The notes below the pieces were generated by a model. The model saw nothing but the letters and a program-made list of their open reading frames with translations, did not search any database and was not told the origin of the DNA. A stretch of DNA of 64,000 bases from Undibacterium cyanobacteriorum. GTDB lineage: Bacteria > Pseudomonadota > Gammaproteobacteria > Burkholderiales > Burkholderiaceae_D. The DNA lies in assembly GCF_031326225.1 (NCBI RefSeq), contig NZ_CP133720.1, forward strand, positions 682,001 through 746,000, in the 5' to 3' direction. This document shows positions 30,581-40,740 of the stretch, one piece after another. The position numbers and the translations under genes are program-made. Position 1 is the first letter of the stretch; each line of letters starts with the position of its first letter.

Positions 30581-31672
30581 TTATGGTAGATGCGCCAGTG
30601 GATGGGCGTAATCAGGCCATACCGGCGCGAAGAAACTGTGAACCAGTTCCTCATTCACCTCGGCCACCGAGCTCGGTGACCATTTCGGCGCATTGTCCTT
30701 ATCAACCACCAAGGCACGCACACCTTCTAGGACTTCACCATGTTTGAAGCAATGTCGAACCATGGTGCGCTCCATGCGCAAACACTCAGCCACCGACTTG
30801 CGTTGGCAGCGACGCAATTGCTCTAAAGTGACCGCCATTAGGAGTGGTGAACGCTTATCCATGGTGGTCAAAGTATGCTTGGCAAAGCCCGATTCGTCAT
30901 TCGAGAGTGAAGCGTAAATCGCTGCCAATTGATTGCCTTGGAAATGGTGATCGATGCTCGATCTTTGTTGCGCCAAATTGCAATGTTCGACATTGATATC
31001 GTCCGCGAATGCGCGTGCAAAATCACGGATCGCTGTTCGGATATCAGCCTCGGTGGTGCTGCTAAGCAAATCCATCAAATCAGCGATGGCGCCAGTCGGC
31101 ACATACACATCGGCGAGATTGGCGTAGAGCGCGTCAGCTGCGCCGATAATCTCACCTGTCAAGCCGAGGTAGGCTCCAATTTGACCAGGTGTGCGATTGA
31201 GGAAATAGCCGCCGCCAACATCGGGGAACAAACCAATATTGACTTCAGGCATGGCCATTTTTGTTTTTTCTGTGACGATGCGCAAACGACTCGCTACGCC
31301 CGATTGTGCGATGCCCATACCGCCGCCCATGACGACACCGTTCATCAATGCGATATAAGGTTTTGGGTAGAAATGAATTAAATGATTTAACGCGTATTCT
31401 TCGGTGAAGAAATCTTCCAACAGTGCGCTATCTTGCATTGGAGTTTTGGTGCCCACATCGTAAAAGAAACGAATGTCGCCGCCCGCGCAGAATGCTTTTT
31501 CACTGCTACTGTGGATGAATACCGCACGCACCGCTGGGTCGTTGTGCCAAGCACGCAGCGTCGCAGTCAGTTCGCGCACCATCGTCAGTGAGAGGGAGTT
31601 GAGTGCTTTCGGACGATCAAGCGTGATAAAGCCAATCTCATTTTTGACTTCGGTAAGAACAAAGTTTTCCAT
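30581..31672 (-). CDS. Enoyl-CoA hydratase/isomerase family protein, 3-hydroxyisobutyryl-CoA hydrolase type
   Basis: The 363-residue protein has the crotonase fold with the longer C-terminus of 3-hydroxyisobutyryl-CoA hydrolases, enzymes of valine breakdown. The oxyanion-hole blocks are 'KAFCAGGDIRFFYD' and 'NGVVMGGGMGIA'. The catalytic region is 'MPEVNIGLFPDVGGGYFLNR', where the glutamate, and the aspartate in 'FPDVGGG', match the hydrolase subgroup rather than plain hydratases. No other valine genes are adjacent, so the substrate is assigned from sequence only. The ATG at 31672 lacks a clear Shine-Dalgarno. Confidence 0.85.
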   Translation of the reverse strand: MENFVLTEVKNEIGFITLDRPKALNSLSLTMVRELTATLRAWHNDPAVRAVFIHSSSEKAFCAGGDIRFFYDVGTKTPMQDSALLEDFFTEEYALNHLIHFYPKPYIALMNGVVMGGGMGIAQSGVASRLRIVTEKTKMAMPEVNIGLFPDVGGGYFLNRTPGQIGAYLGLTGEIIGAADALYANLADVYVPTGAIADLMDLLSSTTEADIRTAIRDFARAFADDINVEHCNLAQQRSSIDHHFQGNQLAAIYASLSNDESGFAKHTLTTMDKRSPLLMAVTLEQLRRCQRKSVAECLRMERTMVRHCFKHGEVLEGVRALVVDKDNAPKWSPSSVAEVNEELVHSFFAPVWPDYAHPLAHLP

Positions 31673-31814
31673 AATTATTTTTCTGAAAAAGTGACGGCGT
31701 ATTTTACCGCGTCCTTACACCGCCGATGGTGCCAAAGATTTAACTGGTCGTTTCGAAGCAGGGCGTATTGTTTGTAGGCACATCGATTTTTAAAACTGGA
31801 CCACGGTCACAGGC

Positions 31815-31842
31815 AAAAAAATGCCCCCTACAAAAGGGGGCC
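31815..31842 (-). terminator. Terminator of hpf
   Basis: On the minus strand GCCCCC pairs with GGGGGC across a seven-base loop and is followed by a U-rich tract (A run at 31815-31821 on the plus strand). It ends the kdsD-to-hpf block. Confidence 0.85.
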
Positions 31843-31878
31843 TTGCTTCGCATGATGTGCGGAGATGACTACTGCATC

Positions 31879-32223
31879 TTATGCAGATGCCGGATCAGGC
31901 ATATGTTTGATAGCGTCGTGTTGATGGTCTTGGATTTTGTCCTTGTGTTTGATGACCTGACGATCGAGTTTATCGATTAAAGCGTCGATGGCTGCATACA
32001 GATCATGCGCTAAGCTTTCGACGTGAATATCTTTACCGCTGAGATGAAGATTAATATCGGCTTTGTGGCGTTTGTCCTTTTCTCGGAGCTTATCAACTGT
32101 CAAAATGACTGCGATATCAATGACTTGATCGAAGTGTCGTCTTACCCGTTCTAATTTGTTTTGAACATATTCACGAATTGCAGGAGTTACTTCGACATGG
32201 TGTCCACTGATGGTGAGATTCAT
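31879..32223 (-). CDS. hpf: Ribosome hibernation promoting factor HPF
   Basis: HPF binds the 30S subunit in stationary phase and promotes inactive 100S ribosome dimers. The 114 residues show the family start '[24 protein letters not shown]', here split by beta and helix, followed by '[16 protein letters not shown]' and '[22 protein letters not shown]'. It is the short form, without the dimerising C-terminal domain. AGGAG lies six bases before the ATG at 32223. Its position downstream of rpoN is conserved in many proteobacteria. Confidence 0.95.
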   Translation of the reverse strand: MNLTISGHHVEVTPAIREYVQNKLERVRRHFDQVIDIAVILTVDKLREKDKRHKADINLHLSGKDIHVESLAHDLYAAIDALIDKLDRQVIKHKDKIQDHQHDAIKHMPDPASA

Positions 32224-32361
32224 ACTGCGCTCCTATGGTGATATTGCTTTTGTGTGCTAACTGATACAACTTTACTGCGACTTAACGATCGCTCAATTGG
32301 CATGAAACCGTGTTGAGCTACATCATATATAACGCTGTTCAGTAGTAAATCAAGAACTGGT

Positions 32362-33855
32362 TTACAAAGATTTTCGCAAACTGACTGGGGGAATTTTCAG
32401 AGCCTCGCGATACTTAGCGACCGTTCGCCGAGCGATGACCATGCCTTGTTCTCCCAAAATGTCGGCGATCTTACTGTCCGAGAGAGGTTTTTTCTGGTCT
32501 TCTTCTCCTATTAATTGTTTGATCAGAGCACGTATCGCCGTCGAGGAGGCTTCACCTCCAGCTTCGGTGGCGACGTGACTACCGAAGAAGTATTTCAACT
32601 CAAACATACCATGCGGAGTGAGCATGTATTTTTGAGTCGTTACACGAGAAATAGTGCTCTCGTGTAATCCCAGTGTATCAGCAATTTCGCGTAAAACAAG
32701 GGGGCGCATTGCAACTGCACCATGAGTAAAGAAATTGTATTGTCTTTCGACTATGGCTTGTGCAACGCGCAAAATCGTATCAAAGCGCTGCCGCATATTT
32801 TTGATCAGCCAACGAGCTTCTTGAAGTTGAGGGCTGAGACTACCATCGCCACGTTGTTGCTTCATTAAGTTAGCGTACAGTTGATTCACGCGTAAGCGTG
32901 GCATAACGTCACGATTCAACATCACCTGCCATTCGTCACCCATTTTTTTTACAACGACATCAGGGACTACATAGTCGGATTTACCCTCCGAATAGGCGAG
33001 GCCAGGCTTAGGATTACACATGCGAATGACGCATTGCGCTTCACGCAAGTCTTCGTCGTCACATTGCAACAGTTTGCGTAGTTTGGTGAAGTCGCGTTGT
33101 GCAAACAGGGCTAAATGTTCCTCAACAATCTGCAAGGCCAAGCGACGCGTCACGAAAGGAATTTTCGGTAAGCGTCGAATTTGTAAGCTGAGACACTCAG
33201 TGGTGCTGCGTGCACCAACACCCTCAGGCTCGAAACTCTGCACCATCTTGAGTGCGAACTGCAATTCCTCCATTTCGACACAAAGATCGATGGGCAAACT
33301 ATCGTGAATATCTTCGAGCGTTTCACAAAGGTAGCCATTCTCATCAATTGCATCAATGATCAACTCGATCAAAGCGCGATCGCGTCCTTCTCTGACGGTG
33401 ACGCGCATTTGCTCCAATAAATACTCGCGTAAAGTGATTTGGGCGGCCTCTAATTGCGGGCGACCATCTTCTTCATCATTGTTCTTAGTGCCTGAGATTG
33501 GTGCATCTTCGAAGCTCCAATCATCCTCGCTGCTGATCTGCGTTTCACCATCACCGTTGGTGTCAGTGTTGTCGGTTTTTGTAGCTTGTTCGGTTCCGTT
33601 AGCTTCGGATTTTTCTGCCACCGCAAACTCTGATTCGCTCTGCTGAGTGGCGTTATTGATGGTGCCATCCGCCAGCAGTCGCACCGCACTATCGAGTGCG
33701 TCATCTACACGCTCGAGCATAGGATTTTCAATCAAGAGCGTTTCAAGTTCTTGATGGAGCTCCAGCGTCGATAACTGCAGCAAGCGTATCGATTGCTGCA
33801 ACTGCGGTGTCAGCGCTAGATGTTGCGAAGTGCGGAGCTGTAAGCTTTGCTTCAT
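32362..33855 (-). CDS. rpoN: RNA polymerase sigma-54 factor
   Basis: Sigma-54 directs RNA polymerase to -24/-12 promoters and needs AAA+ activators; pilin genes are often among its targets. The N-terminal region I ('[23 protein letters not shown]') is glutamine and leucine rich. An acidic region II follows (about residues 60-140), then the core-binding domain. A helix-turn-helix sits near '[18 protein letters not shown]'. The RpoN box that reads the -24 element is '[12 protein letters not shown]' near the C-terminus. The length of 497 residues is normal. Confidence 0.96.
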   Translation of the reverse strand: MKQSLQLRTSQHLALTPQLQQSIRLLQLSTLELHQELETLLIENPMLERVDDALDSAVRLLADGTINNATQQSESEFAVAEKSEANGTEQATKTDNTDTNGDGETQISSEDDWSFEDAPISGTKNNDEEDGRPQLEAAQITLREYLLEQMRVTVREGRDRALIELIIDAIDENGYLCETLEDIHDSLPIDLCVEMEELQFALKMVQSFEPEGVGARSTTECLSLQIRRLPKIPFVTRRLALQIVEEHLALFAQRDFTKLRKLLQCDDEDLREAQCVIRMCNPKPGLAYSEGKSDYVVPDVVVKKMGDEWQVMLNRDVMPRLRVNQLYANLMKQQRGDGSLSPQLQEARWLIKNMRQRFDTILRVAQAIVERQYNFFTHGAVAMRPLVLREIADTLGLHESTISRVTTQKYMLTPHGMFELKYFFGSHVATEAGGEASSTAIRALIKQLIGEEDQKKPLSDSKIADILGEQGMVIARRTVAKYREALKIPPVSLRKSL

Positions 33856-33878
33856 GATGCGATTGGCGCTCGATTGGC

Positions 33879-34622
33879 TTACATGCGGAAGTGTTCGCCG
33901 AGATACACTCGACGCACGGTTTCATTGGTGATGATTTCATCAGGGCGACCACTTGCCAAAACGGAGCCTTGATTAATGATGTAGGCGTGGTCGCAAATAC
34001 CCAAGGTCTCACGCACATTGTGGTCAGTAATTAAGACGCCGATATTGCGCTCTTTGAGGAAGCGCACGATACGCTGGATCTCAATCACCGCAATTGGGTC
34101 AACCCCTGCAAATGGTTCATCGAGTAAGACGAAACGCGGGTTCGTGGCTAGTGCGCGGGCGATCTCGACACGACGACGTTCGCCGCCTGACAAAGCACGC
34201 GCAGGGCTTTCGCGTAAGCCATCGATTTGTAATTCGGTGAGCAGTGTATTGAGACGCTGATCGATCTCCGCTTTGCTCAATGCTTTGCCATTGTCGTCGC
34301 TTTGTAGTTCCAGCACGGCGCGCACATTGTCTTCTACCGATAGTTTGCGAAACACTGAAGCTTCTTGCGGCAGGTAGGAAAGACCAAGGCGAGCGCGTTG
34401 GTGAATCGGTAGGCTAGAAATATCAGTACCGTCGATATCGATTTTTCCAGCATCGGATGGCACTAGTCCCACAATCATATAAAACGACGTCGTTTTGCCC
34501 GCACCATTTGGGCCCAATAAGCCGACGACTTCACCACTCTTGACTTCGAGGGCGACGTCACGGACCACTTGGCGCATGCCATAGCGTTTTTGCAGACCTT
34601 GTATTGCAAGTGTGCTTGTCAT
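33879..34622 (-). CDS. lptB: LPS export ABC transporter ATP-binding protein LptB
   Basis: LptB is the ATPase that drives LPS extraction from the inner membrane with LptF and LptG (not in this window). The Walker A is 'GPNGAGKT', the Q-loop is followed by '[17 protein letters not shown]', the signature is 'LSGGERRR', the Walker B is '[13 protein letters not shown]', and the switch histidine is in 'ITDHNV'. The length of 247 residues is standard. It lies between lptA and rpoN on the same strand. Confidence 0.97.
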   Translation of the reverse strand: MTSTLAIQGLQKRYGMRQVVRDVALEVKSGEVVGLLGPNGAGKTTSFYMIVGLVPSDAGKIDIDGTDISSLPIHQRARLGLSYLPQEASVFRKLSVEDNVRAVLELQSDDNGKALSKAEIDQRLNTLLTELQIDGLRESPARALSGGERRRVEIARALATNPRFVLLDEPFAGVDPIAVIEIQRIVRFLKERNIGVLITDHNVRETLGICDHAYIINQGSVLASGRPDEIITNETVRRVYLGEHFRM

Positions 34623-34639
34623 CTTTTTAGCCTCTACAA

Positions 34640-35227
34640 CTAGGGTTTGCTTGTTTTTGTTTCTGTTTTGGCTTTTTCAGGCTGCTGAGTGAAAGTGACA
34701 CGACCGCCGTTTTGTGTACTTTTTCCAGTCGAAGAGTTCGCGAGATTCAAGAAATCATTTGGGCTATCGTACGAGAAAAATTCGCCCTCAAGCTTGCGAG
34801 TTTCTTTTTGATGGTCAAGAAAACGGATCACAGCAGCACCATGAAAAGTCACTACATCGCTGGCTTTGTTATATTCGACACGTTGCGCTGTACCTTCTAT
34901 CCAAAGCTCCTCGCCACCATCGCGCTTTTGGCGAAAAAAAACTGGGTTTGCCGGGGTTCCGAGCAAGACCGTCGTGCCACCGCCTTCGGGATGTTCTTTG
35001 CTGGTTGGAATTGAAATATCAGTGCCCTTCTCGCCGCGAATATATAAAGTTCCGCGCGTGACTTCGATCTTTTCAAAGGTAATAATGTTCTTGCTAGCGT
35101 CATATGCGCCAGCGATACCAGAGACCTTCGTCTCCTTGAACTTGTCCGCTTTTTCAGCCAAGGCTTGTGAGCTCACAAAGCCCAAAAGCAAACTTAGGAT
35201 AAGGGTGGAGACGTTGATTTTATACAT
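34640..35227 (-). CDS. lptA: LPS transport periplasmic protein LptA
   Basis: LptA forms the periplasmic bridge of stacked beta-jellyroll units that carries LPS to the outer membrane. I choose the ATG at 35227 (195 residues), because it has AAGGA at correct spacing and gives a clean signal peptide ending 'SSQALA'. A longer reading from 35263 would overlap lptC and break the signal. The OstA-type core includes '[34 protein letters not shown]'-like text, read here in pieces. The C-terminus is a Lys/Thr-rich tail. The lptC-lptA-lptB order is conserved. Confidence 0.93.
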   Translation of the reverse strand: MYKINVSTLILSLLLGFVSSQALAEKADKFKETKVSGIAGAYDASKNIITFEKIEVTRGTLYIRGEKGTDISIPTSKEHPEGGGTTVLLGTPANPVFFRQKRDGGEELWIEGTAQRVEYNKASDVVTFHGAAVIRFLDHQKETRKLEGEFFSYDSPNDFLNLANSSTGKSTQNGGRVTFTQQPEKAKTETKTSKP

Positions 35228-35259
35228 GGTTTTCCTTGGTGATGACAACTTGCAAGTCT

Positions 35260-35880
35260 TCATTTTTGTTTTGTTTGCTTACTATTGATTGTGGCTCGCA
35301 ACTGATTTAAGAAACGTATCGTTTGTCGAGCATTATCCGCTTCGATTCCTACTGCAGTAATATGGGCACTGGGGGTCTTGAGAACGATCGCTTGGTCGGT
35401 ACGCATGCGTTCGCTGTCTGGATATAAAACCAAATGATTGGTATTCAATTGGACCTCTACTACCGTTGCGCTGCCAGCGCGTACGACTTCCACATTGTCG
35501 AGTAGGTGAATTTGATCCTCGATCAAGCCACCGTCTTTCTCTTGCACTTTTTGCTTCACGATGGCGCGATCTGCGCGGATGTTCATCGGCGTTTTTTCTT
35601 GATCAATGCCGACAATGCGTGGTTGCTGAATTTCGAACTCGTCTTCTTGAGGAAAGTGTGTGAGCTTTTGTCCAGTCACGCGATAGTTGGTATTTCCACT
35701 TTGAGAAATGCGAACGAAGTTGAAGTGCTCAACAAAGTAATCAGGTTCGGTGCGAACACGTCCACTATTCGCGGAGTCTTCGCTATTTCTACGCATTACT
35801 TCGTAGATCCAGAAGCCGCCAAGCATGACGAGTCCTAAAAGGACCACAGAGAGCCAAATTCGGATGCGGTCAGCGGTCAT
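35260..35880 (-). CDS. lptC: LPS export system protein LptC
   Basis: LptC is a bitopic inner-membrane protein that receives LPS from LptB2FG and hands it to LptA. One N-terminal membrane helix (about residues 8-26, 'IWLSVVLLGLVMLGGFWIYEVM') is followed by a periplasmic beta-jellyroll with 'PDYFVEHFNFVRISQSGNTNYRVTG' type text, typical of the family. It has 206 residues and starts one base after the kdsC stop, so translation is likely coupled. Confidence 0.93.
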   Translation of the reverse strand: MTADRIRIWLSVVLLGLVMLGGFWIYEVMRRNSEDSANSGRVRTEPDYFVEHFNFVRISQSGNTNYRVTGQKLTHFPQEDEFEIQQPRIVGIDQEKTPMNIRADRAIVKQKVQEKDGGLIEDQIHLLDNVEVVRAGSATVVEVQLNTNHLVLYPDSERMRTDQAIVLKTPSAHITAVGIEADNARQTIRFLNQLRATINSKQTKQK

Positions 35881-35881
35881 G

Positions 35882-36424
35882 TCATGTCACTTTGAGAAAA
35901 GGCGCTAATGCTGCTTCATACTTGCCTTGCGCGGCAAGGATGAAATCACAGATCTCGCGCACTGCGCCTCGTCCACCTGAGGACTGAGTCGTGTAATCGA
36001 CGCGCTTGCGAACTTCTGCGTGAGCGTTCTGCACACTGGCGGCAAAGCCAACTTGTAGTAAGACCGGAAGATCGATGACATCGTCGCCAATAAAACCACA
36101 TTCCTGCGCAGCAAAATTGAGTTCTGCGATGAGCTGGATGAATGCACTTTTCTTGTCGTGGATACCTTGCCGAATATGAGTGATGCCAAGATCGGTGGCG
36201 CGTTTCGTAACAATAGCCGATTGCCGAGCGCTAATGATTGCCGTTTCGATACCTGCATTCTGCAATAGTTTAATGCCTTGCCCATCAAGCACATTGAAAG
36301 TTTTCATAACCTCACCGTCCGCACTGAAATGCAGACTGCCATCGGTCAAAATGCCGTCAACATCAAAGATCATCAATTTAACGCTCGCCGCTTTTTCGCG
36401 TGCAAGTTCGAGAGTACTTTGCAT
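35882..36424 (-). CDS. kdsC: 3-deoxy-D-manno-octulosonate 8-phosphate phosphatase KdsC
   Basis: KdsC removes the phosphate from Kdo-8-phosphate in synthesis of the LPS inner core sugar Kdo. It is a compact HAD enzyme of 180 residues without a cap domain. The catalytic motif I is 'MIFDVDGILTDGSLHF', motif II is 'AIISARQS', and the motif with lysine and aspartates is 'KKSAFIQLIAEL ... CGFIGDDVIDLPVL'. Its start overlaps the kdsD stop by one base (TAATG). Confidence 0.95.
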   Translation of the reverse strand: MQSTLELAREKAASVKLMIFDVDGILTDGSLHFSADGEVMKTFNVLDGQGIKLLQNAGIETAIISARQSAIVTKRATDLGITHIRQGIHDKKSAFIQLIAELNFAAQECGFIGDDVIDLPVLLQVGFAASVQNAHAEVRKRVDYTTQSSGGRGAVREICDFILAAQGKYEAALAPFLKVT

Positions 36425-37455
36425 TAAATTACCTTCGCGCGGGTGAGGTCATGGATATGTAATGCGCCAACAAGTTTATTGTTTGCATCGCATACCAAAA
36501 GTTGGTTGATACGGTGAGTCTCCATGATCTCAACCGCTTCCACTGCCAGTTGTTCTGGTTTGATCGTTCGAGGATGCGTGCCCATAACCTCGCCAATTGC
36601 AAGCGTGCTTAAGTTGAGATTTTTCTCAATCAGACGACGTAAATCGCCGTCGGTGAAGACGCCGAGTAGAGTCTCTTCTGCATCAACCACAGCGGTCATC
36701 GCCATACCTTTTTGGGTGATTTCCAGCAAAGCCGTGCTCAATGTTGTTTCCGGGCCGACCTGCGGGATGGCTGTGCCAGTTCGCATAATGTCTTTGACGT
36801 GGGTCAGTAGACGTCGTCCTAAAGCGCCACCCGGATGCGATCTTGCAAAATCGTCTTCTTTAAAACCACGTGCATCAAGGACGGCGACCGCAAGGGCATC
36901 ACCCATCGCTAGAGTCACCGTCGTGCTCGCAGTTGGCGCCAAATTGAGTGGGCAAGCTTCTTTTTCAACGTACACGTTGAGATGCAGATCAGCCAATTTA
37001 GCGAGGGTCGAATGGGGATTGCCGGTCATGGCGATTAACTTCACACCGAGGCGTCGTACGATCGGCAAAATAGCAACTAGTTCGCCCGCTTCACCAGAGT
37101 AAGAGATCGCGATCAACACGTCGTTGGACGTGACCATGCCGAGGTCGCCGTGCGCAGCCTCTGCCGGGTGTACAAAAAACGATGGCGTTCCTGTTGAGGC
37201 AAAAGTGGCCGCCATCTTGCGCGCGATATGTCCTGATTTTCCGATACCGGAAACAACCACCTTGCCACTGCAAGCGAGGATGAATTGCATGGCATCAGTG
37301 AAAGCTTGTGCATCAGCACCTGCAAGTCGTTGTTTCAGTGCGAGGATAGCATCAGCTTCGATCTGTAAAGTATCGACGGCCAATTGCATCGCATGACTGG
37401 TGCTGTCGGCGCTAAGCGGTAGCTTGACGGGAGAGGTGTGGTTTAGTGTTCTCAT
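36424..37455 (-). CDS. kdsD: D-arabinose-5-phosphate isomerase KdsD
   Basis: KdsD (KpsF family) converts ribulose-5-phosphate to arabinose-5-phosphate, the first step to Kdo. An SIS sugar isomerase domain (about residues 40-175) holds 'VVSGIGKSGHIARKMAATFASTGTPSFFVHPAEAAHGDLG' in pieces, and two CBS domains follow (about 205-343), with 'GVFTDGDLRR' in the first. I choose the ATG at 37455 (343 residues); the reading from 37488 only adds a hydrophobic stretch from the upstream gap. It heads the kdsD-kdsC-lptCAB-rpoN-hpf block. Confidence 0.94.
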   Translation of the reverse strand: MRTLNHTSPVKLPLSADSTSHAMQLAVDTLQIEADAILALKQRLAGADAQAFTDAMQFILACSGKVVVSGIGKSGHIARKMAATFASTGTPSFFVHPAEAAHGDLGMVTSNDVLIAISYSGEAGELVAILPIVRRLGVKLIAMTGNPHSTLAKLADLHLNVYVEKEACPLNLAPTASTTVTLAMGDALAVAVLDARGFKEDDFARSHPGGALGRRLLTHVKDIMRTGTAIPQVGPETTLSTALLEITQKGMAMTAVVDAEETLLGVFTDGDLRRLIEKNLNLSTLAIGEVMGTHPRTIKPEQLAVEAVEIMETHRINQLLVCDANNKLVGALHIHDLTRAKVI

Positions 37456-37706
37456 GCCCCAAAGTATAAACCAAATAAGACAAAGCAAGAACCCTGCCAG
37501 AAAAATGAGCAGGGCATCGTGTTCATGGGGCTCAACTTTGCGCTAGATCAAAAAGTTGCTAAATGTTGGAAGAATTTGACACTTTTGTGCCGCTTGTCGG
37601 GTTAAGTGCGTCTTGTACTTGTTAATTTGAAAATCATCACTGATACTCGCCAAGCAGGCGCCATTAGTGATTGCCTGATCATCAAATTTTTAAAGAAAGC
37701 AGGACC

Positions 37707-38549
37707 ATGAATCCATATTCAATCGACCCAAATCAATCTTATTCACCGCCACCATCCGATCTAGTTCCCAGTTCCAGTGATGAAAATTTTATTCGTGAGG
37801 GGCGTGCCGTTCCTGTGGGAAGTTCAATTGCTTGGTTGCAAAGCGGTTTCAATACATTTAAGGCCGCGCCAGGTGTGTGGATCGGTGTTCTACTGATTAA
37901 TTTTGTGATTAATTTTTTGGTGGGCTTAGTGCCGTTCGTGGGTTCTATCGTGACTTATGTTTTGATGCCTGTGTTCACGGCAGGCTTTATGATGCTTTGC
38001 CATGCGATCTACAAAAAAGAAGCACCGTCGGTTGACTTAATGTTTGCAGGTTTTAAGAACAATACTGGCCAGTTAGCTTTAGTGGGGCTGCTGTGGTTCG
38101 TGGGTATTGTGGTCATCGTTGGCGCGTTAGTTGCGTTCTTCTTCGCGAGCATTGGTTTCGCAGCCTTGGGTGGTTTAGCGAAAAGTGGTGATTTCTCTAG
38201 TTTGTTCATGGGTATGGGCGTTGGCAAAATCATTGGCGTTGTGATCGTGGGCATGCTGATGATGTTGGTGCTTTCCGCCGCGACCTACTTTGCACCAGTA
38301 CTGGTAATGAACCACAAAATGGATGCGATTGAGGCGATCAAAAGTAGTTTCTCTGCGTGCTTGAAGAATGTACTCGTGTTCGTCGTCTATTTCTTTGTGA
38401 TGGTCGGTGCGATGATCGTATTTGGTGTATTGGCCGCGATGCTAGGTTGGATCATGATCTTAGTCATGATCGTTGGGGCATTTGTTTTATGGCCAACCGT
38501 CGTAGCTGCCATTTATGCTGCCTATCGCCAAATTTATTTTGCTGAGTGA
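37707..38549 (+). CDS. BPSS1780-type polytopic membrane protein
   Basis: This 280-residue protein has a polar N-terminus rich in proline and serine (about 45 residues), then about six hydrophobic segments between residues 60 and 280. It resembles the uncharacterised BPSS1780 family of beta-proteobacterial membrane proteins. No catalytic motif is visible and the function is unknown. The ATG at 37707 has AGGA three bases upstream. It lies between kdsD (divergent) and the cation antiporter gene, and has its own terminator. Confidence 0.75.
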   Translation: MNPYSIDPNQSYSPPPSDLVPSSSDENFIREGRAVPVGSSIAWLQSGFNTFKAAPGVWIGVLLINFVINFLVGLVPFVGSIVTYVLMPVFTAGFMMLCHAIYKKEAPSVDLMFAGFKNNTGQLALVGLLWFVGIVVIVGALVAFFFASIGFAALGGLAKSGDFSSLFMGMGVGKIIGVVIVGMLMMLVLSAATYFAPVLVMNHKMDAIEAIKSSFSACLKNVLVFVVYFFVMVGAMIVFGVLAAMLGWIMILVMIVGAFVLWPTVVAAIYAAYRQIYFAE

Positions 38550-38624
38550 AGTTGATATCGAATTAAATTGACTTGTTACATGGGCTGAAGTGTTAGCCCC
38601 CTCGGTGACCTGAAAAACTAAATT

Positions 38625-38658
38625 ACGGCCGTTTGCGAAAGTGAATGGCCGTTTTTTT
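38625..38658 (+). terminator. Terminator after the BPSS1780-type gene
   Basis: ACGGCC (38625-38630) pairs with GGCCGT (38647-38652) and is followed by a seven-T tract, 49 bases before the antiporter start. Confidence 0.75.
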
Positions 38659-38706
38659 GAAACTTTAACGACGTACTTCCGCAGTTTATCGGTAATAATA
38701 GTGCTC

Positions 38707-40695
38707 ATGACTGCACTTGATACCACTCTCGTCCTCCTTAGCTGCGCCGTTCTTGGTGTGGTTGCTTTCCGCATGCTTAATTTGCCGCCGATGCTGGGTT
38801 ACCTCGGTGTTGGTATTTTGATCGGCCCCTTTGCGCTAGGCTGGGCACGAGAGAGCGCAGCGACACACCAGCTCGCCGAGTTTGGGGTGGTGTTCTTGAT
38901 GTTTTCGATTGGCCTTGAGTTTTCGCTACCCAAACTAATTTCGATGCGACGCGCGGTATTTGGTTTAGGTTTGGCGCAGGTGGTCGCCACCATCGTGGTG
39001 GCAATGTTGGGTGCCATTGCTGCTGGCATGCTGCTGCCACAATATTTTCAGATGAGTTGGAAAGCTGCATTCGCCCTCGGTGGTGCTTTGTCGATGTCGT
39101 CAACCGCGATTGTGTCGAAGATGCTCACTGAAAAACTGGAGCTGGAAAGCCCACATGGGCGCCAAATCATCAGCGTATTGTTGTTTCAAGATCTGGCAGT
39201 CGTACCTTTGCTGATTTTGGTACCGGCACTGGCAAGTGATTCCGAAAATTTGAGCTTGAGTTTGGGCTTGGCATCGGTGAAGGCTGCGGCGGTGCTGTTC
39301 TTGTTGTTCTTTGTTGGGAAGCGTGTGGTCAGATCTTGGTTCACCGTGGTTGTCAAACGCCGCTCGCAGGAACTGTTCATGCTCAATCTTTTGCTCTTCA
39401 CATTAGGCGCGGCTTGGTTGACCGAGAAAGCAGGTTTGTCCTTGGCGCTTGGCGCCTTTGTCGCTGGCATGTTGATCTCTGAGACTGAGTACAAACATCA
39501 AGTGGAGGAAGACATTAAGTCCTTCCGCGACGTCTTGTTGGGATTGTTCTTCGTGACGGTTGGAATGCTGCTCAACCTTGGATTGATGGTCGAGTACGGT
39601 TGGCTGATCCTTCTCTTATTGACGATTCCGGTGTTGCTGAAATTTGGTTTGATTTTCGCGCTGGCGCGTTTGTTCAAATGTCCGACCAGCGTGGCATTGC
39701 GAACTGGTTTAGGTTTGGCGCAGGCTGGTGAATTCGGATTCGTTTTATTGAACCAAGCGGGCGGTTTGAATTTGATCGATCCCTTGTTGTTGCAATTGAT
39801 CTTGGCTTCGATGGTGGTATCAATGCTGATCTCGCCATTTATTTTGGCCAAGTCAGACTGGATTGTTATGAAGCTGTCTGCCAATGAATGGATGATGCAA
39901 TCCTTAGCCTTGACGCAGATCGCAGCACGTACCATGAAAACTAAGAAGCACGTTATCATCGCGGGCTTCGGACGTAGCGGTCAAAATTTGGCACGCTTAC
40001 TAAGTGAAGAAAAAATTGATTACCATGCACTCGACTTGGACCCCGACCGGATTAGCGAGGCTCAAACGGCGGGCGCCAATGTGTCCTATGGCGATGCGGC
40101 AAGACGTGAAAGTTTGACGGCGGCAGGGATTAATCGTGCGGCGGCTTTGGTCATCACCTACACCAACACACACTCCGCGTTAAAGATTTTGCATTTGGTG
40201 CACGAGCTCAATCCGAGTTTGCCGGTGGTGGTGCGTAGTCACGACGATAGCGATCTAGAAAAATTGCGTGAGGCAGGCGCGACCGAAGTCGTGCCTGATC
40301 TAATGGAAGGCAGCTTGATGTTGGCCTCGCATGCTTTGGTCTTGCTCGGAGTTCCTTTGCGTCGAGTCGTGCACACGGTGCAAATGGCGCGCGATGCACG
40401 TTACGAATCTTTGCGCGGTTTCTTCCATGGCGCCAGCGACGCGAGCGATGATGCCGAAAGCTTGCAGTTACGCTTGCACACAGTGGTATTGGGTGAGCGC
40501 AGTAAGGCGCTCGGAAAAACCATCTGTGACTTGTCATTTGATGAGATCAATGTAGACATCACGACTGTGCGCCGTGGCAAAACGCGCATTGAATTTGATC
40601 CGAATCTGGTCTTACAAAATGGCGACGTTTTGGTGCTGCGTGGTACCGCGGAAGGTGTCGCGCGCGCAGAACAAAAAATAATCAAGGGACAATAA
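38707..40695 (+). CDS. CPA2 monovalent cation:proton antiporter with RCK domain (Kef type)
   Basis: The 662-residue protein belongs to the Kef/YbaL group of K+ (or Na+)/H+ antiporters. About twelve membrane helices fill residues 1-385, including 'GYLGVGILIGPFALGW' and 'LSMSSTAIVSKML'. A cytoplasmic TrkA-N domain follows with the nucleotide-binding motif 'HVIIAGFGRSGQNLARLL', then a TrkA-C domain at the C-terminus ('VLRGTAEGVARAEQKI'). The ATG at 38707 is chosen over an upstream GTG that lies in the preceding terminator. Ion choice cannot be told from sequence. A Kef-like gene beside kdsD and apt is common in this group. Confidence 0.88.
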   Translation: MTALDTTLVLLSCAVLGVVAFRMLNLPPMLGYLGVGILIGPFALGWARESAATHQLAEFGVVFLMFSIGLEFSLPKLISMRRAVFGLGLAQVVATIVVAMLGAIAAGMLLPQYFQMSWKAAFALGGALSMSSTAIVSKMLTEKLELESPHGRQIISVLLFQDLAVVPLLILVPALASDSENLSLSLGLASVKAAAVLFLLFFVGKRVVRSWFTVVVKRRSQELFMLNLLLFTLGAAWLTEKAGLSLALGAFVAGMLISETEYKHQVEEDIKSFRDVLLGLFFVTVGMLLNLGLMVEYGWLILLLLTIPVLLKFGLIFALARLFKCPTSVALRTGLGLAQAGEFGFVLLNQAGGLNLIDPLLLQLILASMVVSMLISPFILAKSDWIVMKLSANEWMMQSLALTQIAARTMKTKKHVIIAGFGRSGQNLARLLSEEKIDYHALDLDPDRISEAQTAGANVSYGDAARRESLTAAGINRAAALVITYTNTHSALKILHLVHELNPSLPVVVRSHDDSDLEKLREAGATEVVPDLMEGSLMLASHALVLLGVPLRRVVHTVQMARDARYESLRGFFHGASDASDDAESLQLRLHTVVLGERSKALGKTICDLSFDEINVDITTVRRGKTRIEFDPNLVLQNGDVLVLRGTAEGVARAEQKIIKGQ

Positions 40696-40740
40696 GTGAA
40701 CAAAGCAAAAAGTAAGAAAAACAGGGAGAGGATGTAAGCA

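Noticed and set aside
35228..35263. Longer LptA start overlapping lptC
   Set aside because: It would add 12 polar residues in front of a good signal peptide, while the ATG at 35227 has a proper Shine-Dalgarno.
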